A DNA stretch of 37,116 bases. Source: Bacillota bacterium. Its GTDB lineage: Bacteria > Bacillota > Negativicutes > DSM-13327. The stretch lies in assembly GCA_017889585.1 (NCBI GenBank), contig JAGFZX010000033.1, forward strand, positions 1-37,116, written 5' to 3'. Numbering within the stretch: the first letter of the stretch is position 1; each line of letters opens with the position of its first letter. Position numbers and translations under genes: made by a program. Shown piece by piece: positions 16,731-24,800 of this stretch. The notes under the pieces are model-generated. The model had not been told where the DNA came from. It made no database searches and saw only the letters and a list, made by a program, of their open reading frames with translations.

Positions 16731-18446
16731 ATGTGGAAAATAGAGGGGATTCCAGCATCTGCAGGTATTGCTATTGGTCAGATTGTACATATTCAGGAAT
16801 GTGTACATGATTTTTCCCGCACAGTGACTCCTGAAGAGGCACCAAGAGAAAAAGAACGATTTTTGTCAGCGCAGCAAGTGGCAGAGACAGAACTTGATGA
16901 ACTCATGGAACGTACAGCAGCTACGGTTGGAGAGCATCAGGCTGAAGTATTTGCCGCACATAAGCTAATGGTACAAGACCCATGCTTAGTTGAGGCTGTA
17001 TTTGATGATATTGAAACAAATTATGCCAGTGCTGAAGCAGCAGTAGAAACTGCTACTCAGTCGATAGCGAGTATGTTTGCTTCTCTTGATGATGAATATA
17101 TGCGTGAGAGGGCAGCTGATATCAAGGATATTGGTAAACGTCTAATGCGTATATTGCAGGGCAAAGTGGAAGATGTAAAATATGAAGGTATTTTAGTAGC
17201 AAGCGATTTGTTGCCATCAGATACGGCAGCCATTGATTTTGATCTTGTATCTGGATTTATTACAGCTCTTGGTGGAAAAACATCTCATAGTTCTATTTTG
17301 GCCAGGGCGGCAGGACTTGCCGCTGTGGTTGGTGTTGGCAGTGCGATAGACAAACTAATTAACGGGGATATGGTTATTGTTGATGGCCATGCCGGTCTGG
17401 TATTTGTCAATCCTGAGGAAGCTATGCTGGAAGAGTATCGCCAACGCCTGACAACAGAAAAAGCCAGAGCTGTAGCATTGGCAGAAGTCGGGCATTTGCC
17501 TAGTGTAACTGTTGATGGATCTCATATTGAGGTTGCCTCCAATATTGGCACACCTGCCGATATGAAAAAAGTAATTGCTGCAGGTGCTGATGGTGTTGGT
17601 TTATTCCGTACTGAGTTTTTGTTTTTAGACAAAACTACTGTACCAACAGAAGAAGAACAATTTCAGTCTTATCGTGCCGTACTTATGGCTATGCCAGATA
17701 AGAAAATTGTAATTCGAACGTTAGATGCTGGTGGTGATAAGCAACTACCGTTTATCGGTGGTCTGACAGAAGCCAATCCTGCATTAGGGCTTCGAGCCAT
17801 ACGACTCTGTATGGTATATCAAGATGTATTTAAAACACAGTTACGAGCATTACTTCGGGCTGGTGTGGAAGGCAACTTGCATATCATGTTTCCTATGATT
17901 GCTACATTAGATGAATTGGTAAAAGCCAAAGCCTTACTGAAAGAAGTGGCTGACGAGCTGGCACGGGAAGGAATAGCCCATCGCAGCGATGTGCCTGTAG
18001 GCATCATGATTGAAGTTCCATCCGCGGCTGTTATTGCTGATATACTAGCTGAGGAAGTAGATTTTTTCAGTATTGGTACCAATGATTTAGTTCAGTATAC
18101 CATGGCTGCTGATCGCATGAATGAGCATGTGGCTTGGTTGAGTGATTATTTTCAACCTCCGGTTATCAGGCTGATTGCCAATGTTGCGAGGGCTGCACAA
18201 AAAAATGGTAAGTGGGTAGGGATGTGTGGTGAAATGGCTGGAGATCCTCTAGCTACACCTCTATTAATTGGACTTGGTTTAACTGAATTATCAATGAGTA
18301 CACGCTGCGTTCCCATAGTTAAAAATCTTGTTCGTCAGCTTACGGTGCAAGAGGCTAAAGAGTGGGCTGATCATATTCTTACACTACGTACAACTTCAGA
18401 TATTAAGAAAAATCTTGAAGAGATTGCTACCAAGTTTGATATATGA
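16731..18446 (+). CDS. ptsI: PTS enzyme I (phosphoenolpyruvate-protein phosphotransferase)
   Basis: A 571-residue protein, the normal length. ATG 16731 follows GGGGAAGAG with 7-nt spacing; the longer frame from 16701 would overlap ptsH. The phosphohistidine domain carries GGKTSHSSILARAAGL with active His186. The PEP-binding barrel has GADGVGLFRTEFLFL, the RTLDAGGDK loop, SIGTNDLVQYTMAADR, and the catalytic Cys499 in GMCGEMAGDP. It uses PEP to phosphorylate HPr His15, the first step of PTS sugar uptake. It is translationally close-coupled to ptsH. A possible weak hairpin follows before pfkA. Confidence 0.96.
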   Translation: MWKIEGIPASAGIAIGQIVHIQECVHDFSRTVTPEEAPREKERFLSAQQVAETELDELMERTAATVGEHQAEVFAAHKLMVQDPCLVEAVFDDIETNYASAEAAVETATQSIASMFASLDDEYMRERAADIKDIGKRLMRILQGKVEDVKYEGILVASDLLPSDTAAIDFDLVSGFITALGGKTSHSSILARAAGLAAVVGVGSAIDKLINGDMVIVDGHAGLVFVNPEEAMLEEYRQRLTTEKARAVALAEVGHLPSVTVDGSHIEVASNIGTPADMKKVIAAGADGVGLFRTEFLFLDKTTVPTEEEQFQSYRAVLMAMPDKKIVIRTLDAGGDKQLPFIGGLTEANPALGLRAIRLCMVYQDVFKTQLRALLRAGVEGNLHIMFPMIATLDELVKAKALLKEVADELAREGIAHRSDVPVGIMIEVPSAAVIADILAEEVDFFSIGTNDLVQYTMAADRMNEHVAWLSDYFQPPVIRLIANVARAAQKNGKWVGMCGEMAGDPLATPLLIGLGLTELSMSTRCVPIVKNLVRQLTVQEAKEWADHILTLRTTSDIKKNLEEIATKFDI

Positions 18447-18470
18447 TTCTTTTTTAATGTGATAAAAGTT

Positions 18471-18498
18471 GGCAGCTAAGGTTTGCACTTTGGCTGCC
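18471..18498 (+). terminator. Weak hairpin between ptsI and pfkA
   Basis: GGCAGC (18471-18476) pairs with GCTGCC (18493-18498), with extra weak pairs inside. There is no T-run after it, so readthrough into pfkA is likely. Confidence 0.35.
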
Positions 18499-18534
18499 TA
18501 AATAATATATATTGGAATGTAGAGGTGAATGTTT

Positions 18535-19497
18535 ATGTTAAAACGTATTGCCGTTATGACCAGCGGTGGTGATTCTCCTGGTATGAATGCTGCCATTCGC
18601 GCGGTTGTACGCGTAGCCATTCATGAAGGGGTAGAGGTATGGGGAATTTATAACGGTTATGCTGGCATGTATGAAGATAAAATGGTTCAATTGGATTCCA
18701 GGTCAGTAGGAGATATCCTGCAACGTGGTGGTACTTTTTTGGGAACGGCACGCTGTGAGGAGTTTAGAACAACGGAAGGACGCCAACGGGCTTTTGAGAA
18801 CTTAAGGCGCCATGGTATTGAAGGTGTAGTCATTATCGGTGGCGATGGATCAATGACAGGTGCAGAACTATTGTCCGATCTGGGGATCGCTGTAGTTGGT
18901 TTACCTGGTACTATCGATAATGATATTTGGGGCACTGATTATACTATTGGTTTTGATACCGCTACCAATACAGTAGTGGATGCTATTAATAAATTACGTG
19001 ATACTGCGTCATCCCATGGTCGAGTTATTGTTGTTGAAGTAATGGGGCGTAATTCTGGTTGGATTGCTATGACTGCTGGACTTGCGGGTGGTGCCGAACA
19101 CATCCTGATTCCAGAGATAAGTGTGAATTTGGATGAACTATGCGAAAAATTGCGTCAGTCCCACGATTCTGGTAAGAAATACAGTGTGGTAGTGGTGGCT
19201 GAAGGAGCAGGCAGTGCAGTAGAAATTGGCAAAAAAATTGTTGATTGCAGTGGCCTTGATACACGAGTGTCGGTGCTCGGCCATATTCAACGGGGTGGTT
19301 CACCGAGTGTATTTGATCGTATTTTAGCCAGTACCCTGGGTGAACATGCTACATTAGCCCTGATTTCTGGAATATCTAATGTGATGTTTGGTTCGCGGAG
19401 CGGTGGGGTTGTTACCATTGACTTAGCTGATGCTATTGGCCATAAGAGGACAATTGATCCTTCTATGTTTCGATTAGCAAACTTATTATCAAAATAA
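18535..19497 (+). CDS. pfkA: ATP-dependent 6-phosphofructokinase
   Basis: A 320-residue product. ATG 18535 is chosen because AGAGGTG (18521-18527) is 7 nt upstream; it is only 1 nt from the ATG at 18529. The N-terminus RIAVMTSGGDSPGMNAAIRAVV, the GGDG loop (residues 102-105), PGTIDNDIWGTDYTIGFDTA with the catalytic TIDND motif, EVMGRNSGWIA and the IQRGGSPS substrate loop are all intact. The Gly in GGDG and the Gly in PGTIDND indicate ATP rather than pyrophosphate use (pyrophosphate enzymes usually have Asp and Lys there). It phosphorylates fructose 6-phosphate in glycolysis, and its position after ptsHI fits coordinated sugar use. Confidence 0.96.
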   Translation: MLKRIAVMTSGGDSPGMNAAIRAVVRVAIHEGVEVWGIYNGYAGMYEDKMVQLDSRSVGDILQRGGTFLGTARCEEFRTTEGRQRAFENLRRHGIEGVVIIGGDGSMTGAELLSDLGIAVVGLPGTIDNDIWGTDYTIGFDTATNTVVDAINKLRDTASSHGRVIVVEVMGRNSGWIAMTAGLAGGAEHILIPEISVNLDELCEKLRQSHDSGKKYSVVVVAEGAGSAVEIGKKIVDCSGLDTRVSVLGHIQRGGSPSVFDRILASTLGEHATLALISGISNVMFGSRSGGVVTIDLADAIGHKRTIDPSMFRLANLLSK

Positions 19498-19511
19498 AAA
19501 AGTTACAAGAA

Positions 19512-19543
19512 AGTGTTGGGGCATGACTCAATGCTTTTTTTTT
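19512..19543 (+). terminator. Terminator after pfkA
   Basis: AGTGTTG (19512-19518) pairs with CAATGCT (19529-19535) including two G-U pairs, followed by nine T. Confidence 0.75.
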
Positions 19544-19690
19544 GAAATCGGAAGAAATCGATAAGATGAAATACAAAGACCTAAAGTGTTTTATTAGGAT
19601 ATGAAAAATATTTCTGAAGGAGTTTATATAATTAAATGGAATAGTTTATGAGTATAACAAATTAAAATTAGATGTAAGGGCGTGAAATTT

Positions 19691-19791
19691 ATGTTGATTA
19701 GCAAGCGATTATTCGGTGAGGCAAATGGCCAAAAAGTATACGAATATATATTGAAAATGCTAATGGCATAGTGATCATCCTTATGTTTTAG
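19691..19791 (+). pseudogene. Truncated, frameshifted aldose 1-epimerase (galM) remnant
   Basis: From ATG 19691 the frame reads MLISKRLFGEANGQKVYEYIL, like the N-terminus of aldose 1-epimerase (mutarotase). It then drifts to a stop at 19771. One frame over, from 19753, the reading continues ENANGIVII, which is the expected next segment of the family, and stops at 19791. The rest of the gene (about 300 residues) is absent. This is a 5' fragment with a frameshift. The short length limits certainty. Confidence 0.6.
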
Positions 19792-19834
19792 ACAGTAATA
19801 ATAGGAAAAGTACAATAATGGAGTGAGTACCGAT

Positions 19835-21265
19835 ATGACCCTTGTATCTCCGCCGACTTCACAGAATATCAATCTTACTTTTGAAGAAATATCTGCTGCG
19901 TTCGAGCAGTCCTATGATGGTATACTTGTCCTCGATGGTAATGCGGATGTAGTGTTGGTAAATGACGCCTACTTCCGGATAACTGGCCTTGGCAGAAAAG
20001 ACGTCGAGGGTAAAAATTTTCGTGAGTTTGCACAAAACAGCCCTTATAAAAAAACAGCTTGCATTGAGGCATTGGATACCAAAAGACCAGTAACTCGGAC
20101 CCATGTTAACCTTTTTCCGGGAAAGGTGGTCATGGTTACTGCCAAACCGATTTTGGATGAAAATGGACGTGTACGCCTGGTGATTGGCAATTGCCGAGAC
20201 ATGTCCGAGATGGTGCAATTACGGGAACAACTCGAAAGAGCGCAGGAAATTGAAGAACTATATTATAAGAGCCTGGAAGATCCTAAAGCAACAGCCCCTG
20301 TTGCCGTTAGTAGTAGAATAAATGAGATTTTCCATGCTGCCGCAAAAGTAAGTAACGTTGATATTACCGTCTTAATAACCGGAGAATCCGGTGTAGGTAA
20401 GGAAGTATTGGCAAGGTATATTCACGAAAATGGTTCCAGAAGAGAAGCTCCTTTTGTTGCCATTAACTGTGGAGCTATTCCGGATACTCTTTTGGAATCA
20501 GAATTCTTTGGATATGTTGGTGGTGCATTTACTGGGGCATTGAAGCACGGCAAGAAAGGTCTGTTTGAAACTGCTGATGGAGGAACGATTTTCTTAGATG
20601 AAATCGGTGATTTGCCATTTAGTTTGCAGGCAAAACTGCTGCGAGCACTGGATACGGGTGAGATTACCAGGGTAGGAGCCAATTCTCCGACTCTGGTTAA
20701 TGTAAGGATCATAGCTGCAACCAATAAAGATTTAGGAAAGATGGTGTATGAGAGTAGATTTAGGGAAGACCTTTATTATCGCTTAGATGTTATCCATTTC
20801 CATATTCCGCCCCTTCGGGAGCGGCCAGAAGATATTCGGCCCCTTTGCATGTATTTTTTGAATGAGTACAATCGGCGTTATGGGCAAAACAAAAGGCTTA
20901 GTTTAGAAGTTCAAAAGGCATTGGAAAGCTATATTTGGCCCGGGAATGTACGTCAGTTAAAGCATATGCTTGAGCGGATGGTTGTTCTAAGCGACGGAGA
21001 ACAGTTAGAATTATCATCTATCTCTGATGATGGCGATTTTTGGAGACATAAAAACTTAACCGATGCGTCGGTTGACATGATAATGGTAAATCGGTTCAGC
21101 CCGATCCCCCAAGCGATCGAAGAGGTGGAAAAGCAAATTTTATCTCATGCAATGAAATTTCATTCAAGTAGCCGCCAAATCGCCAAATCGACAGGTTTAG
21201 ACCAAACTACGGTATTACGCAAGATCAAGAAATATGGTCTTCATCAAATATTGCCGAGGAAATAA
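19835..21265 (+). CDS. Sigma54-dependent transcriptional activator (PAS-AAA+-Fis HTH)
   Basis: A 476-residue protein. ATG 19835 has GGAGTGAG 7 nt upstream, preferred to GTG 19823. Residues about 15-125 form a PAS sensor domain (FEQSYDGILVLDGNADVVLVNDAYFRITG) with a C-terminal NCRDMSEM edge. A short coiled coil follows (about 128-150). The AAA+ domain has Walker A GESGVGKE (183-190), an intact GAFTGA sigma54-contact loop (230-235), Walker B IFLDEIGD (about 252-259) and the arginine fingers region RFREDLYYRLDV. The C-terminus is a Fis-type helix-turn-helix (SSRQIAKSTGLDQTTVLRKIKKYG). The PAS ligand is unknown. It lies directly upstream of a sigma54 promoter with paired dyad sites, so it very probably activates the PFOR-ptb-buk cluster, comparable in logic to BkdR of Bacillus. 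Confidence 0.93.
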   Translation: MTLVSPPTSQNINLTFEEISAAFEQSYDGILVLDGNADVVLVNDAYFRITGLGRKDVEGKNFREFAQNSPYKKTACIEALDTKRPVTRTHVNLFPGKVVMVTAKPILDENGRVRLVIGNCRDMSEMVQLREQLERAQEIEELYYKSLEDPKATAPVAVSSRINEIFHAAAKVSNVDITVLITGESGVGKEVLARYIHENGSRREAPFVAINCGAIPDTLLESEFFGYVGGAFTGALKHGKKGLFETADGGTIFLDEIGDLPFSLQAKLLRALDTGEITRVGANSPTLVNVRIIAATNKDLGKMVYESRFREDLYYRLDVIHFHIPPLRERPEDIRPLCMYFLNEYNRRYGQNKRLSLEVQKALESYIWPGNVRQLKHMLERMVVLSDGEQLELSSISDDGDFWRHKNLTDASVDMIMVNRFSPIPQAIEEVEKQILSHAMKFHSSSRQIAKSTGLDQTTVLRKIKKYGLHQILPRK

Positions 21266-21292
21266 GGAATTTGAACAAAGTAATAGTTGAGT

Positions 21293-21330
21293 AAGAGATG
21301 GTTGCGATGCAGGCGCCATCTCTTTTTTTT
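21293..21330 (+). terminator. Terminator of the activator gene
   Basis: AAGAGATGG (21293-21301) pairs with CCATCTCTT (21316-21324), then a T-run to 21330. It separates the regulator from the sigma54-driven unit. Confidence 0.88.
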
Positions 21331-21459
21331 ACGGAATCAGAAAGTATAAGTTTTTGGCTGTCATTGCGACGAGGTACGAGGATGCAATCCCCTACTTGTC
21401 CAGAGATTGCTTCGCTACACTCGCAATGACAAAAAAAGGACGCGTTAGCGTTTTTCTTA
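21331..21459. repeat. Fragmented intergenic element interrupted by a palindromic repeat
   Basis: 21331-21348 matches the first 18 bases of the 94-nt element (ACGGAATCAGAAAGTATA). It is then interrupted by the palindromic repeat at 21360-21430. After that, 21438-21459 (GGACGCGTTAGCG then TTTTTCTTA) resembles the sequence immediately left of copy 1 (GACGCATAGCGC then TTTTCTTA at 15068-15087). The pieces are in a changed order, as if insertion and rearrangement had occurred. Confidence 0.6.
21360..21430. repeat. Palindromic dispersed repeat (GTCATTGCGA type)
   Basis: A 71-nt unit bounded by GTCATTGCGA and its exact complement TCGCAATGAC, with inner GCAATCCCC and GAGATTGCTTCGC. Similar GTCATTGCGA…GCAATC…TCGCAATGAC palindromes are known as dispersed intergenic repeats in many unrelated bacteria. 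No transposase gene is present, so it is non-autonomous. Only one copy is in this window. Confidence 0.7.
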
Positions 21460-21493
21460 TGTCAGGAGAGATATGCTTTCTGTTGTTGTGTGC

Positions 21494-21588
21494 TGAGGCA
21501 AAATGCATCATGATATTGGCAGATAATTAGTATGAGTCAAGAAGATCGTTGAATTATTACATTGAGGCAAAATGCATCAGATGAGGCA
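21494..21588 (+). promoter_or_regulatory. Two upstream activator sites plus a half-site
   Basis: The 17-mer TGAGGCAAAATGCATCA occurs exactly at 21494-21510 and again at 21563-21579, 69 bp apart. Each is an imperfect dyad TGANGCA-N3-TGCNTCA. A third half-site TGAGGCA is at 21582-21588. The second full site ends about 139 bp before the -24 box. Position, symmetry and duplication are those of enhancer sites for a sigma54 activator, presumably the product of the gene at 19835. Confidence 0.8.
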
Positions 21589-21706
21589 ATAATCTATGTT
21601 CTGAATTGATGTTACTCAATGAAAGAAGGCATCTAGACTCTATTCCTTACTCGATAAATAATGAATAATGCAGATGTAGCGCGGAAGTGCTTGACAAGGG
21701 GGAAGA

Positions 21707-21738
21707 ATGAATGCAATTGGCACAAAAATTGCATTCAT
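21707..21738 (+). promoter_or_regulatory. Sigma54 (-24/-12) promoter inside an 11-bp inverted repeat
   Basis: TGGCAC (21718-21723)-AAAAA-TTGCA (21729-21733) matches the sigma54 consensus exactly, with correct GG-to-GC spacing. The expected start of transcription is near 21743-21745. The promoter core is flanked by perfect 11-bp inverted arms, ATGAATGCAAT (21707-21717) and ATTGCATTCAT (21728-21738), the right arm containing the -12 box. The arms could be an operator for a second regulator. Confidence 0.88.
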
Positions 21739-21772
21739 ACAGAAGCATATAGGAGTAAGAGCAGTCGATAGT

Positions 21773-21838
21773 TCTCCTTTGGGAGGAGATTAAGTGAACT
21801 TACACGCAAAAGCTTACGACGGCGGATCAGGCAGTTAA
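21773..21838 (+). other. Leader hairpin and possible 14-codon leader peptide of the PFOR mRNA
   Basis: TCTCCT-TTGGG-AGGAGA (21773-21789) forms a small hairpin that would sequester the GGGAGGAG ribosome site. That site precedes a GTG-started 14-codon frame (21794-21838, product VNLHAKAYDGGSGS). It lies within the roughly 147-nt leader of the PFOR gene. There is no evidence that it is translated other than the ribosome site and spacing. Confidence 0.3.
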
Positions 21839-21891
21839 ATTTGTAAAGTTAGATAATAGATAAAGGGACTATCATGAAAGGGGTAATTTGT

Positions 21892-24800
21892 ATGGGTAAA
21901 GTAATGAAAACAATGGATGGCAATGAAGCAGCGGCATATATATCTTATGCCTTTACTGAAGTTGCAACTATCTATCCGATTACACCATCTTCTCCAATGG
22001 CGGAGAATGTCGATCTATGGTCGGCAAAGGGAAAGAAAAATTTATTCGGTCAAACAGTACGATTGGTTGAAATGCAGTCCGAGGCAGGGGCCATCGGGGC
22101 CATGCACGGATCCTTGGAAGCAGGGACTTTGACAACTTCTTATACGGCATCACAAGGATTGCTTTTAATGATACCGACTATGTATCGACTGTCCGGACAA
22201 TTAAAGCCAGGTGTGCTTCATGTAAGTGCACGTACAGTGGGAACTCACGCTTTCTCCATATTTGGGGACCACTCGGATGTCATGGCTTGCAGGCAGACTG
22301 GTTTTGCCATGCTGTCTACGGGAAGTGTACAGGAGGTAATGGACTTATCCGGAGTTGCCCATCTTGCGGCTATTACAGGTAGGATTCCTTTTTTACATTT
22401 CTTTGACGGATTTCGAACGTCTCATGAAATCCAAAAAATTGAATGCCTAGATTATAAAGATCTGAGCTGCTTGTTGGATAAAGAGGCTTTAGAAGAATTC
22501 CGTAAAAATTCTTTAAATCCAGAAAGACCTGTACTAAGAAGTGGGGTAGAAAATCCAGATATTTTCTTCCAAGCAAGAGAAGCATGCAATCCTTATTATG
22601 ATAAGCTACCTAGTATTGTAGAAAACTACATGAATAAAATAAATAAGGTGACAGGCAAAAACTATAAATTATTTAATTATTATGGGGCAGAAGATGCCGA
22701 ATATGTGATTGTTGCCATGGGGTCTGTAAGTGGAGCCATTCAAGAAACAGTAGATGCTTTAAATAGGCAGGGGCAAAAAACAGGATATCTTCAAGTTCAT
22801 CTGTACAGACCGTTTTCTCTGGAGCATTTTTTGAAAGATTTTCCAAACACAGTAAAGAAAGTGACTGTATTAGATAGAACCAAAGAACCGGGGGCGCTTG
22901 GTGAGCCATTGTATCTGGATGTTTGCTCGGCATTTATTGATAAGACAGTAAGGCCGCAAATTTTTGCAGGACGTTATGGCTTATCTTCGAAAGACGTTAC
23001 CCCAGCACAGATTGTAGCTGTTTATAAGAATATGATAAATGTTGAATCAAAAAATCATTTTACAGTAGGTATTCATGATGATCTTACTTATTTATCATTA
23101 GCGGTAGGAGAAGAAGTAGATTTTGCAAGTGAGGGAACCATTAGTTGTAAGTTCTGGGGCCTTGGCTCAGACGGTACTGTTGGTGCCAACAAAAATTCGA
23201 TTAAAATCATTGGTGATCATACAGATATGCATGTTCAGGCCTATTTTGAGTATGACACAAAGAAATCAGGCGGTGTTACAAAATCACACTTACGTTTTGG
23301 CAAAACACCCATTCGCTCCAGCTATTATGTAAAAACCGCAAATTTCGTAGCCTGTCATAATCCTTCTTATCTTGATAAGTACGATATTGTAAGTGATATC
23401 AAAAATAATGGTATCTTCTTATTAAACTGTAGTTGGACGGGTAACGAGTTGGAAGAAAATCTGCCAGCAAGTATAAAGAGAGCCTTGATAAAAAAGAATA
23501 TCCAATTTTATATTATTGATGCAACCAAACTTGCCAAAGAAATTGGGTTGGGCAATCGTACAAATACCATCTTGCAAGCTGCTTTCTTTAAATTAGCGAG
23601 GATTATTCCTGTGCCCCAGGCTATTGAATACATGAAAGCTGCAATTCTCAAGTCTTATGGTCAAAAAGGCGATAAAGTGATTAATATGAATTATGCTGCT
23701 GTAGATCAAGGTATAACTGGTGCAAAGAAAGTTGAAGTGACCGCATCTTGGATCGATGCAGTAGATGCAGTGGTAGATACAAATCAAAATCTACCTGATT
23801 TTGTTAAGGATATCATGATTCCGATCAATGCTCAAAAAGGCGATGATATTCCCGTTAGCGCATTTGCTGCAAGGGCAGATGGTACATTCCCCATGGGAAC
23901 ATCCGCCTATGATAAGCGAGGGATTGCTGTTGACGTCCCAGAATGGATTGCTGATAATTGTATCCAATGTAATCAGTGTTCCTATGTTTGCCCTCATGCG
24001 GCCATCAGGCCTTTCTTGCTTACTGAGGAAGAAGCAGCAATAGCACCACAGGGATATAATACAAGAAAGGCCAATGGCGGACCTAGCTTCGAAAAATATA
24101 ACTATAGAATGCAGGTAGACGTATTAGATTGTTACGGTTGTGGAAGTTGCGTTCAAGTTTGTCCTGCAAAAGAAAAAGCACTTATTATGAAGCCATTGGC
24201 AAGTCAAAAAAATGAGATCGAGAACTGGGATTATTCATTGAAGCTTTCCCACAAAGAAAACCCCTTAGATAAGTTTAGTGTAAAAGGAAGTCAGTTCGAA
24301 CAGCCGCTCCTTGAATTTTCCGGTGCATGTGCAGGCTGTGGTGAAACACCATATATGAAGCTGATGACCCAGCTTTTCGGAGATAGAATGTATATAGCCA
24401 ATGCAACTGGTTGTACACAAGCTTGGGGTGCAGCTGCACCATGCTTTCCGTATACCGTCAATAAGGATGGGCATGGTCCTGCATGGTCGAACTCTTTGTT
24501 TGAAAACAATGCAGAATTTAGTTTGGGTATGTGTTTAGCGGTTAAGCAGCAACGACAAAGACTTGCAATGAAGTTAGAAGAATTGTTAATGCTTACGAAG
24601 AATGAGGCTCTCAAAGAGGCAATCAGCAAATGGCTAAAGCATATTGACCAAGGTAGCATGAGCAAAATCGTAAGCAGCTCTTTAGTAAAAACGTTAGAGT
24701 CAGCAACTCTTACTGGAGATGAATTATCATTAAAAGAATACGTATTGAATAATCAAGAACATCTTGTGAAAAAATCCTTATGGATGTATGGTGGCGATGG

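Noticed and set aside
21360..21430. Insertion sequence end
   Set aside because: No transposase or target duplication is seen; the unit is a complete palindromic repeat by itself.
21691..21719. SigmaA promoter with a perfect TTGACA upstream of nifJ
   Set aside because: At 16-18 nt spacing no acceptable -10 is found (CAATTG or neighbours), while the sigma54 elements next to it fit exactly.
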